Positions 1-5,504 of a stretch of DNA of 5,504 bases are shown piece by piece. The DNA lies in contig DOVP01000105.1 of the NCBI GenBank assembly GCA_003520025.1, positions 1 through 5,504 of the forward strand. The letters are read 5' to 3'. A program made the position numbers and the translations under genes. The notes under the pieces are model-generated. The model had not been told where the DNA came from and searched no databases. It saw only the letters and a program-made list of their open reading frames with translations. This DNA comes from Phycisphaerales bacterium (GTDB lineage: Bacteria > Planctomycetota > Phycisphaerae > Phycisphaerales > SM1A02). The first letter of the stretch is position 1, and each line of letters starts with the position of its first letter.

Positions 1-236
1 GCATCAACTTCAAGACCCGAGTCATCGGCAAGACATCGACGACCCGTCGCCCGGGCATAGCCAACGGCCTTGAGCCTGGCGTTTCCTTCAAAGGACGCTG
101 CATCTTCGACCGGCTCGGGTGGCGTTTCGTCCAGCACATCGAGTCCGACGGCCTCGATGCCGATGTCGCCAAGGATGGCTGCGACTTCTTCGAGTTTGTG
201 TGGATTGGAGGTTGCGAGCAGCACCTGCATGGACAT
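1..236 (-). CDS. rdgB: XTP/dITP diphosphatase (RdgB/HAM1 family), 3' part cut by window edge
   Basis: This enzyme hydrolyses non-canonical purine nucleoside triphosphates (XTP, dITP, ITP) to the monophosphate and pyrophosphate in the cytoplasm, keeping deaminated purines out of DNA and RNA. About 78 codons are visible with no in-frame stop; the rest lies off the left edge. The N-terminus reads M-Q-V-L-L-A-T-S-N-P-H-K-L-E-E, matching the family's nucleotide-binding start (E. coli VVLATGNVGKVRE). Further on are SFEGNARLKA and then LADDSGLEVDA, the family signature whose Asp-Asp carries the catalytic aspartate. The first possible ATG (236-234) shares its A with the queF stop in a TGATG junction, which suggests translational coupling. 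A second ATG two codons later (230-228) fits family lengths equally well. No strong SD is visible. Family assignment is confident; the exact start is not. Confidence 0.9.
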   Translation of the reverse strand, partial: MSMQVLLATSNPHKLEEVAAILGDIGIEAVGLDVLDETPPEPVEDAASFEGNARLKAVGYARATGRRCLADDSGLEVD

Positions 237-604
237 CAGTGGTCCACACAACTGTTCGGTACATCGCCATAGCAGGCCGTGATGCGGCTTCGAATACCAC
301 CTCGCCCTCGCCAGTCGGTGACAACCTGTAGCCACCGGGGTGACATTACTTCCACGAGATCCTCACAGATTCGATTCGTGACTGCCTCGTAGAAAATCCC
401 TTCGCCTCGAAACGAGTGGTAGTACAACTTGAGACTCTTGAGTTCGACGCATGTCTTGTCTGGCTCGAATCGCACCGTCACCGTTCCGAAGTCAGGGTGG
501 CCGGTCTTTGGGCATACCGATGTAAATTCCTCGTTGACGTGTTCGACAAGAAATGGGGTGTCCGTTGGGGAAGGGAATACTTCAAGCAGTGATGTGTCCG
601 GCAT
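236..604 (-). CDS. queF: NADPH-dependent 7-cyano-7-deazaguanine reductase, short (unimodular) QueF
   Basis: QueF reduces the nitrile of preQ0 to the amine of preQ1 with NADPH, a late cytoplasmic step of queuosine tRNA modification. From the ATG at 604 the protein is 122 residues, the length of short Chlorobium-type QueF. FTSVCPKTGHPDFG holds the nucleophilic Cys (residue 31), which forms the thioimide, and the Asp seven residues on (38). ELKSLKLY (54-61) is the QueF motif E-(S/L)-K-(S/A)-x-K-(L/Y)-(Y/F/W). Glu73 in IFYEAVTNRI matches the substrate-binding Glu, and RGRGGI lies near the end. I chose 604 because family members start about ten residues before the LLEVFPSP-like segment. ATGs at 658 and 691 keep the frame open; the one at 691 has an AGGA about 7 bases upstream but would overlap the divergent TPR gene by 35 bases. 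No clear SD precedes 604 or 658. queF is the first gene of the unit with rdgB. Confidence 0.92.
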   Translation of the reverse strand: MPDTSLLEVFPSPTDTPFLVEHVNEEFTSVCPKTGHPDFGTVTVRFEPDKTCVELKSLKLYYHSFRGEGIFYEAVTNRICEDLVEVMSPRWLQVVTDWRGRGGIRSRITACYGDVPNSCVDH

Positions 605-612
605 GAGGAAAT

Positions 613-626
613 AGTACCCAGGTACT
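613..626. repeat. Perfect inverted repeat in the queF / TPR-gene divergent region, candidate operator
   Basis: AGTACC-CA-GGTACT forms a perfect 6-base inverted repeat with a 2-base centre, between the start of queF (604) and the start of the divergent TPR gene (657). A third GGTACC core, itself palindromic, sits at 643-648, about 27 bases away. This placement suits a dimeric regulator acting on one or both genes. If queF really starts at 658, the repeat would lie inside its coding region and the regulatory reading weakens. The symmetry is directly visible; an operator role is inference. Confidence 0.35.
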
Positions 627-656
627 GTCACGAAAGGGGTCGGGTACCATTCCACC

Positions 657-1625
657 ATGCGCACGCTGCTTCTTGTCCTCACAACGCTCATCTTGCAATC
701 CTGCTTCGTCTTCGGGGACAAGGACCGGGAAGCGCGAGAGGCAATGATCGAAGTGCGAAGCGAACAGGCGGCTGCTGCCATGGATGGCGGCGACTATGTG
801 GAGGCCGCAAAGCTCTTTGACGAGATTCTCTCGGCCGACGCCGGGAACGTGCCTGCTTGGATCGGCATGGGTGATGCCTACTCACAATTGGGCGAATGGG
901 ACCACGCCGAACCTGCTTTCGACGAAGCGTGTGGGTTGCAGCCGCAGTCCTTTGACGCCCAGTTTGGACATGGTCTGGCCCTGCAGATGCTCGATCGACT
1001 CGTCGACGCGGTCTCGGCCTATCACAGGGCACTCACGATCGACCCGATGAGCAGCGAGGCAAGCCTTGGTGTCGCGACTTCTTACCTTCAACTCGAAGAA
1101 CCCCAGCACGCCCTGCCCTTCGCTCGCCGCGCTGTGGAACTCGATGAGGCGGATGGCCGCGCTTGGATCAGTCTCGGCGCCGCCTATGAACAAACTGGTG
1201 AAGAAAACGCTGCCCTCGATGCCTACCTTGCAGCATCTGAGCGGATGGAGTCATCGCCGGAACTCAAGCACAACCTGCTGCACGCCTACGCCCGCGCGGG
1301 CAGGCACCGCGAAGTTGTCGGGATGGCGAGAAGCATGCTCGCCGACGGTCTCTCGGCCGAAGCCGCCGAGCGAATGGGCTGGGCGTGGTTCCGGCTTGGC
1401 GAATATGACAAATCAGCCGAGGCCTACCGCCTTGCTGTTGAAACCGATCCAGACATGTGGCGGGCTTGGAACGGTCTGGGTGTCAATGCTCTGAACCGAT
1501 GGCTGCTCAGTGATCGCTCAAGTGATGCCGCCCTCGCCGAAGCGAGTGCGTCATTCCAAGCATCACTGCGTTTGCACCGGAACCAAAAAAAGGTCTCGCA
1601 ACTCGTCTCGCAGTACGGCTTATAG
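657..1625 (+). CDS. TPR-repeat lipoprotein of unknown specific function
   Basis: This 322-residue protein begins with a short signal peptide: M-R, then a hydrophobic run, then LILQSC with Cys16 as the likely lipidated residue. Gln at the position two before the Cys is not typical of a lipobox, so ordinary export or a membrane anchor is possible. Most of the rest, from about residue 32, is tandem tetratricopeptide repeats of 34 residues. Examples are GDYVEAAKLFDEILSADAGN, AWIGMGDAYSQLGEWDHAEP, VDAVSAYHRALTIDP, AWISLGAAYEQTGEENAALD and RLGEYDKSAEAYRLAVETDP, about seven units in all. TPR solenoids bind partner proteins, so an envelope scaffold or assembly role is plausible, but no catalytic domain or known family is recognisable. 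The start is fixed by the signal peptide and by an in-frame TAG at 612-614. The only purine-rich stretch (AAAGGGG, 633-639) is too far upstream for a normal SD. The 3' end overlaps the convergent transketolase gene by 6 bases. Confidence 0.85.
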   Translation: MRTLLLVLTTLILQSCFVFGDKDREAREAMIEVRSEQAAAAMDGGDYVEAAKLFDEILSADAGNVPAWIGMGDAYSQLGEWDHAEPAFDEACGLQPQSFDAQFGHGLALQMLDRLVDAVSAYHRALTIDPMSSEASLGVATSYLQLEEPQHALPFARRAVELDEADGRAWISLGAAYEQTGEENAALDAYLAASERMESSPELKHNLLHAYARAGRHREVVGMARSMLADGLSAEAAERMGWAWFRLGEYDKSAEAYRLAVETDPDMWRAWNGLGVNALNRWLLSDRSSDAALAEASASFQASLRLHRNQKKVSQLVSQYGL

Positions 1626-3593
1626 CTTGACCGACTCCCGATTCGCCACTCCAAGCACTTCGGCCGCCCGGCTGACGATGTCGGTGTGCGTGAGCCCACA
1701 CTGCTCAAGAATGCTCGCCTCGGAGCGGGCAGACTTGGGGATCCGTCTCACATGCAGTGGCTCGACGGTGAACCCGTCACCTGCCTTGACACATGCCTCG
1801 GCCACTGCCGAGAAGAGTCCGCCACCATAGTTGTCCTCGACCACCAGCACATTGCCCTCGTTGGCATTCGCGAGATCGAGCAACTTGTCTTCATTCAGCG
1901 GCAGCGAATAGCAATCGACCAGGGACACGTCAATACCAATCGCATCCAGTCCATCGAGCGCCTTGTTGCACTCATGTACCATGAAACCCGCCGAGACGAT
2001 GAGCAGGTCCCGGCCCTGCACAAGCACCTCCATATCGCCGAACTCGAATTGTGTGTCCTCGTTGTAGAGGAACTCGACATCCGGGCGATGCACCCGCATT
2101 GAACACAGTCCGTCGTACTCGGCCATCAACTGGGTCAATCGGTAGGCGGCGTACGCATCTGACGGATGCAGTGTCCAGCAGCCCGGTCCACCGGAATGCC
2201 CTTTGATACTGCCGAGGCTTCGAAACCAAGCAACATCTGGTAGCGCCATCTGGCTCGGTCCGTCAGCCGCCAGCGAAATGCCCGTATGGGAGCCGACAAC
2301 CTTGAGATTTGCACCAGAATTCATCGCCATTTCGATCTGGTCGTAGGCCCGGGTCAGAAACTTGCCGAACGTCGAGCAGAACGGAACCTTGCCCGCCGCC
2401 GCGAGGCCGGCACCGACGCTGATCATGTTCTGCTCGGCAATGCGGCATTCTGCGAAACGTGATGACAAGTCGGCATCCTGCGCAAACCAGTCGGCGAAGG
2501 TCGAATTCCGCGTATCGGCGTCAAGCGCCCATACGCGAGAGTCTGTATGTCCGAGTGCCCGAAGGCCCAACCCATACGCCTTTCGAGTCGAGAGTTTCCC
2601 GGTCTGAATCATTGCTCGCATGTCCCAGCGGTCCGCCGCTTCCGGAAGCGACATGGGCGTGGACACCTCGGCCGCCGGTCTGGTGGTGCTCGCTGGAGGA
2701 TGAATCGTGAGGGTGTCGGCCCCGAGCGAACCGGTCAACTTCGCGCCAGTTGCGGCCAGTTCCTGCAAGACGTTGGGGAGTTGCTCTCCCGTTGCTGGCT
2801 TGCCATGCCATCCGCCGCCCTGCATCGAGGGCACGCCCCAGCCCTTGACGGTACGGGCGATGATGGCCATCGGGCTTGTTGGACCGTCAGCAAAGGCATC
2901 GAGGGCATCGCGAATCTGCACGGGGTCATGCCCGTCGATCATTCGAGCGGTAATGCCGGCGGCCTCAAGTTTGGCGGCGATCCGCTCCGGGGACTGCTGC
3001 TCGCTCACTGTGGAAGCCTGGCCGAGACCGTTGCAATTGATGATCGGCAGGACATTTGTGAGTCCGTAATCCATGATGAAATCGACGGCTTCCCAGATCT
3101 GGCCCTCGCGCGACTCGCCATCACCGATGATGCAGTAGATCCGCTGGTCGATCTCGTCATTCCGCGCGGCAAGGGCGAGGCCCGCCGCCACTGAGAGGCC
3201 TTGGCCGAGCGAACCGGTCGCCGCATCGAAGAAGGCAATGCCTTCCTTGGGATTTGGATGACCGTCGAGCGGCGAATCGCTCTCCCGGAAGTGATCAAGA
3301 TCTTCCACCGTGCAGGGCCGCATCTGGCCGGGCTTGCCAATCATGGCCCCAAGATCGGCAAAGGCCGCGTAGACGATTGGAACCGCGTGCCCTTCCGAAA
3401 GCACCAGACGGTCGGACGTGACCAAGCCCGGGTCTTCCGGTATCCACCGCATGGCCTGATACATGAGGCTGGTCACGATGTGCCCCAGACTCAGGGCGGT
3501 GGTGGGATGACCGCTGCCTGAAGCGGTCGTCATTTTCAGAGCCAAGGAATCAAGGCGAACGGCCTTCGCGTGAACGGCGGCTTCAAAGGACAT
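1620..3593 (-). CDS. tkt: Transketolase, full length, animal-like subtype
   Basis: Transketolase moves two-carbon ketol units between sugar phosphates in the pentose phosphate pathway, using thiamine diphosphate (ThDP) and a divalent metal in a cytoplasmic homodimer. The ATG at 3593, preceded by GGGAG six bases upstream, gives 657 residues, a normal length. N-terminal ThDP domain: GSGHP (His29), SEGHA (His69), LDGHPNPK (His112), ATGSLGQGL, then the metal/ThDP motif GDGESREGQ (157-165) with Asn188 in NCNGLGQ, and WHGKP (His263). Central pyrimidine domain: STRKAYG, LDADTRNSTF, IAEQNMIS with the ThDP-activating Glu387, FCSTFGKFLTRAYDQ, SHTGIS (His436) and DGPSQMAL (Asp444, Gln448). A C-terminal domain (about 530-657) includes VVEDNYGGG. 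These motifs follow human transketolase closely; the E. coli-type GDGCMMEG and GPTHQPVE motifs are absent. 1-deoxyxylulose-5-phosphate synthase is excluded by WHGKP and the overall motif order. Convergent with the TPR gene, divergent from dnaN. Confidence 0.96.
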   Translation of the reverse strand: MSFEAAVHAKAVRLDSLALKMTTASGSGHPTTALSLGHIVTSLMYQAMRWIPEDPGLVTSDRLVLSEGHAVPIVYAAFADLGAMIGKPGQMRPCTVEDLDHFRESDSPLDGHPNPKEGIAFFDAATGSLGQGLSVAAGLALAARNDEIDQRIYCIIGDGESREGQIWEAVDFIMDYGLTNVLPIINCNGLGQASTVSEQQSPERIAAKLEAAGITARMIDGHDPVQIRDALDAFADGPTSPMAIIARTVKGWGVPSMQGGGWHGKPATGEQLPNVLQELAATGAKLTGSLGADTLTIHPPASTTRPAAEVSTPMSLPEAADRWDMRAMIQTGKLSTRKAYGLGLRALGHTDSRVWALDADTRNSTFADWFAQDADLSSRFAECRIAEQNMISVGAGLAAAGKVPFCSTFGKFLTRAYDQIEMAMNSGANLKVVGSHTGISLAADGPSQMALPDVAWFRSLGSIKGHSGGPGCWTLHPSDAYAAYRLTQLMAEYDGLCSMRVHRPDVEFLYNEDTQFEFGDMEVLVQGRDLLIVSAGFMVHECNKALDGLDAIGIDVSLVDCYSLPLNEDKLLDLANANEGNVLVVEDNYGGGLFSAVAEACVKAGDGFTVEPLHVRRIPKSARSEASILEQCGLTHTDIVSRAAEVLGVANRESVKL

Positions 3594-3599
3594 ACGACG

Positions 3600-3604
3600 C
3601 TCCC
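3600..3604 (-). promoter_or_regulatory. Shine-Dalgarno site of transketolase
   Basis: GGGAG on the minus strand lies six bases before the ATG at 3593. It decides the start: the open frame continues upstream to 3725, but the extra 44 codons give a Pro/Arg/Cys-rich stretch unlike any transketolase, whereas the protein begun at 3593 aligns from its first residues. Confidence 0.7.
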
Positions 3605-3663
3605 AGTGGGGGTTGGCAGGGCAGTGAGATCCAGTAATGGCCGGAAATGGACGCAGACACTCA

Positions 3664-3692
3664 AGTATCGCATCAAAGGACCCTCCCGGCAA
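3664..3692 (-). promoter_or_regulatory. Candidate sigma70-type promoter for transketolase
   Basis: On the minus strand TTGCCG (3692-3687, 4 of 6 to the -35 consensus) and GATACT (3669-3664, 4 of 6 to the -10 consensus) are separated by exactly 17 bases. A start near 3657 would give a leader of about 64 bases before the ATG. The match is moderate and chance cannot be excluded in GC-rich DNA, but it lies in the only intergenic space available to this gene. Confidence 0.35.
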
Positions 3693-3709
3693 GGGCGATC
3701 GAGCGCGGA

Positions 3710-3718
3710 TGCTACACT
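3710..3718 (+). promoter_or_regulatory. Candidate extended -10 promoter for dnaN
   Basis: TG-C-TACACT has an extended -10 form: TG, one base, then a hexamer 4 of 6 to TATAAT. No convincing -35 hexamer occurs 16-18 bases upstream, which is acceptable for extended -10 promoters. The implied start near 3725 gives a leader of about 36 bases that includes the dnaN SD. The transketolase -35 candidate lies about 18 bases upstream on the other strand, so the two promoters would be nearly back to back. Confidence 0.35.
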
Positions 3719-3744
3719 CCACCACGCTTTCGACGAGAGATTCG

Positions 3745-3752
3745 AAAGGGAG
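3745..3752 (+). promoter_or_regulatory. Shine-Dalgarno site of dnaN
   Basis: AAAGGGAG ends eight bases before the ATG at 3761, the best ribosome-binding site in the window. It selects 3761 over the longer open frame that starts at 3647, whose extra 38 residues have no counterpart in beta clamps. Confidence 0.75.
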
Positions 3753-3760
3753 AACCGACC

Positions 3761-4876
3761 ATGGCTTTGAAGGTGATATGTGATCAAGGTGCGTTGGCTG
3801 ATGCGCTCAACACGGTGTCTGCCGTGGTGGCGTCCCGGACCCCCACGCCTGTCCTGACCTGTATCAAGTTGACCGGCGAGAACGGTCGTCTCCGGCTCGC
3901 AGCGACAGATGGCGAGATCTCGCTGCAACTCGATCTCGACCGGGTCGAAGTGGACAGCGATGGCGAATCGCTTGTGCCGGCCGACAAGTTGACGCAGATC
4001 GTCCGCGAATGCGCCGATCCGACGGTCGCGTTGGAAGCCGAGGGACACGCCCTGCACATCAACGCAGGCGACTCGCACTTCAAGGTCTACGGCTTCGATC
4101 CGGCCGAAGCGCCGCCGCTCGAGCCTTTCGACGAAGCAGCCATGGACTGCACAATCGACAGTGGCACACTGGCAGGCATGGTGTCTAGAAGCCTGTTCGC
4201 AGCCGCGGTAGAACACACTCGCTACGCAATCAATGGCGTGCTTTTCGACCGGGACGGCAAGCGGATCCGGTTCGTCGCAACCGACGGACGCCGTCTGGCG
4301 ATGGCATCGGGCGACTGCAAGGGTGAATCTGGCACCAGACAGTGCATCATTCCCGGCAAAGCACTCTCGCTCATCCGGCGATTGGTTACCGACCCAGAAA
4401 CGCCGGTTCGGGTGGCTGTTGATGACAACCGCATCACACTGTGTTTTGACGACCCCGATGCACCCGCCACTCTCGGTAGCGCACTGGTCGAGGGCCGCTT
4501 CCCACCATTCGAAGATGTCATCCCAAAGGATCAAGACAAGAAAGTTCTGTTCGACCGCGACACGCTGCGGAGTGCCATTCGCCGCGCCAGCCTGCTGACA
4601 AACGAGGAATCACGCAGCGTGCGTATGAAGTTCGAACCAAGCAAACTCACGCTCACAAGTCACGCCCCGGAGATGGGCGAGGCGGTCGTGCATCTTGAAC
4701 TCAAGGACTACACGGGCGATACCCTTGAAATCGGCTTCAATCCGACCTACATCGCCGATGCACTCAAGGTCATCGACTCACAGGAACTGACCTTTGAGTT
4801 CAAGGCGGCCAACAAACCGGGTCTGATTCGGGCGGGGCGTGATTTCACCTATGTGCTGATGCCTGTCAACGCCTGA
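3761..4876 (+). CDS. dnaN: DNA polymerase III beta sliding clamp
   Basis: DnaN forms the ring-shaped dimer that encircles DNA and tethers the replicative polymerase, and it also binds repair polymerases, ligase and mismatch-repair proteins. The protein has 371 residues, against 366 in E. coli. Three clamp domains of about 120 residues each are expected and the landmarks fit. Domain 1 has ASRTPTPVL (about 24-32), matching E. coli GGRPTLPIL, with its DNA-facing Arg. Domain 2 has VATDGRRLAMASG (about 171-183), matching VATDGHRLAVCS. Domain 3 has GRFPPFEDVIP (about 244-254), matching GRFPDYRRVLP, and LLTNEESRSVRM (about 277-288), matching ILSNEKFRGVRL. The C-terminus YVLMPVNA supplies the Met-Pro part of the pocket that binds partner clamp motifs. 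The gene has its own SD and a candidate promoter, is divergent from transketolase and ends 8 bases from the convergent redoxin gene. The flanking genes are not dnaA or recF. Confidence 0.97.
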   Translation: MALKVICDQGALADALNTVSAVVASRTPTPVLTCIKLTGENGRLRLAATDGEISLQLDLDRVEVDSDGESLVPADKLTQIVRECADPTVALEAEGHALHINAGDSHFKVYGFDPAEAPPLEPFDEAAMDCTIDSGTLAGMVSRSLFAAAVEHTRYAINGVLFDRDGKRIRFVATDGRRLAMASGDCKGESGTRQCIIPGKALSLIRRLVTDPETPVRVAVDDNRITLCFDDPDAPATLGSALVEGRFPPFEDVIPKDQDKKVLFDRDTLRSAIRRASLLTNEESRSVRMKFEPSKLTLTSHAPEMGEAVVHLELKDYTGDTLEIGFNPTYIADALKVIDSQELTFEFKAANKPGLIRAGRDFTYVLMPVNA

Positions 4877-4884
4877 GCCTGCTG

Positions 4885-5504
4885 CTACAAACCGTATTTC
4901 ACACTGCACCCCCATTGCTTTACATGCGAAGGTGATGGTGACTTACCTGCCTTGAGTTTCTTCACCGCAGCAAGCACATAGTTCGTTGTATCGTCGCGAT
5001 CTGCGTTTCGCTGGTTGTCGTCAAAGGCGCCTTCGTACCGCAACACGCCGGCCTCGTCGATGATGAACATGTGTGGAGTGGTCTTCGCGGAGTAGGCGCG
5101 ACCAACTTTTCCGTCGAAGTCGATCAAAATCGGCGCATCAATCTTCCATTGTGTCCGCGCAGCCTTGTCTGTGGCAATGATGTCTGGCTTTGTTTTTCGG
5201 TGAGCGGTTGAATCGACGAGCAGGTACACGATGCCGGGGTCGACGATCTTCAACTGCTTCCGCAGCGCGGTGGCGCGACCGGTGGCATGCACCGACCTGC
5301 GACCGTCCTTCCCGCTGAAAGGACAATCCGCATTGAACCATTCGAGCACGACGATCTTGCCGGCATAGTCTTTAAGGGCATGTTGCTTTCCGTCGGTGTC
5401 GGTCAAACTGAACGCCGGAGCCTTCTGCCCAACCTTCGCTTTGGTGGGCGCCGCTGGTGTGGGTGTGGGTACGGGTGTCGCCACCACGAGGCTGGCAATG
5501 GCGG
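4885..5504 (-). CDS. Exported thioredoxin-like / redoxin (AhpC-TSA fold) protein, 5' end beyond the window
   Basis: The frame is open to the right edge (205 residues visible before the stop), so the real start lies outside. The first visible residues, A-I-A-S-L-V-V-A-T-P-V, look like the end of a signal peptide. A Pro/Thr-rich linker (PVPTPTPAAP) follows, then a redoxin domain: VGQKAPAFSLTDTDGK, LKDYAGKIVVLEWFNADCPF with the candidate active Cys (codon 5325-5323), DAPILIDFDGKVGRAYSAKTTPHMFIID with the fold's conserved Thr-Pro, and LRYEGAFDDN. The active site is C-P-F-S rather than the C-x-x-C of thioredoxin, and a second Cys lies seven residues from the end in GCSVKYGL (codon 4908-4906). Redoxins of this type reduce peroxides or protein thiols in the envelope; substrate and partner cannot be told from sequence. 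An internal GTG at 5487 is unlikely to be the true start because it would discard the export signal. Confidence 0.85.
   Translation of the reverse strand, partial: AIASLVVATPVPTPTPAAPTKAKVGQKAPAFSLTDTDGKQHALKDYAGKIVVLEWFNADCPFSGKDGRRSVHATGRATALRKQLKIVDPGIVYLLVDSTAHRKTKPDIIATDKAARTQWKIDAPILIDFDGKVGRAYSAKTTPHMFIIDEAGVLRYEGAFDDNQRNADRDDTTNYVLAAVKKLKAGKSPSPSHVKQWGCSVKYGL

Noticed and set aside
70..331. Two small plus-strand open frames of 70 codons each at 70-282 and 119-331.
   Set aside because: They lie opposite rdgB and the end of queF, whose family motifs are clear, and their Ser- and Arg-rich translations match nothing recognisable.
605..781. Longest upstream extension of QueF (start at 781).
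   Set aside because: It would lie almost entirely antisense to the start of the TPR lipoprotein gene, and the extra Arg/Ser-rich sequence does not resemble QueF. Shorter extensions to 658 or 691 remain possible and are noted in the queF entry.
1586..1592. A-AAA-AAG slippery heptamer in the correct phase near the end of the TPR gene, like the dnaX frameshift site.
   Set aside because: A -1 shift would only swap the last ten residues for about twelve others before a stop near 1630. No stimulatory stem-loop is apparent, so a programmed event seems unlikely.
2547..3194. Plus-strand open frame of 215 codons inside the transketolase gene.
   Set aside because: It is antisense to strongly conserved transketolase motifs and has no SD or recognisable product.
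3594..3725. N-terminal extension of transketolase to an upstream ATG at 3725.
   Set aside because: The added 44 residues are unlike any transketolase, while a good SD precedes the ATG at 3593; the extension also covers the candidate promoter.
3647..3760. N-terminal extension of DnaN to an upstream ATG at 3647.
   Set aside because: The added residues have no counterpart in beta clamps, and AAAGGGAG is placed for the ATG at 3761.
3536..4534. Long minus-strand open frame (332 codons) opposite dnaN.
   Set aside because: It is antisense to a confidently identified beta clamp and its translation shows no recognisable domain. Long shadow frames are common in GC-rich DNA.
5448..5487. Short GGGTGT/GGGTAC direct repeats near the right edge, considered as a microsatellite.
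   Set aside because: They encode the Pro/Thr/Val linker behind the redoxin signal peptide and are simply repetitive coding sequence.

Overview
This window looks like ordinary chromosomal housekeeping DNA from a GC-rich (about 60%) bacterium. My best guess is the Planctomycetota, perhaps a Phycisphaerae-like lineage. The guess rests on the animal-like transketolase, on a secreted redoxin ending in a Gly-Cys-Ser-Val-Lys tail, and on weak or missing Shine-Dalgarno (SD) sequences at some starts. It is an inference from protein character, not a proven assignment. No RNA gene, mobile element, CRISPR array or phage gene is visible.

Layout, left to right. Minus-strand queF (7-cyano-7-deazaguanine reductase) runs straight into the 5' part of minus-strand rdgB (XTP/dITP diphosphatase), which is cut by the left edge; the two are joined at a TGATG stop/start. 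Back to back with queF is a plus-strand gene for a TPR-repeat lipoprotein (657-1625). The short space between them holds a perfect inverted repeat. The TPR gene converges on a complete minus-strand transketolase gene (1620-3593), and their 3' ends overlap by 6 bases. A 167-base divergent region (3594-3760) with two candidate promoters and two good SD sites separates transketolase from plus-strand dnaN (3761-4876, DNA polymerase III beta clamp). dnaN converges with 8 bases to spare on a minus-strand exported thioredoxin-like/redoxin gene, whose 5' end lies beyond the right edge.

How the genes relate. They are mostly unlinked housekeeping functions packed tightly in alternating orientation: divergent, convergent, divergent, convergent. 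queF and rdgB form a small co-transcribed unit whose products both act on modified or non-canonical purines (queuosine precursor reduction; hydrolysis of deaminated purine nucleotides). Transketolase serves the pentose phosphate pathway. dnaN is the replication clamp, and the genes beside it are not dnaA or recF. No previously undescribed multi-gene system is evident. The points most worth a second look are the human-type active site of the transketolase, the inverted repeat between queF and the TPR gene, the queF-rdgB coupling, and the very tight convergent gene ends.
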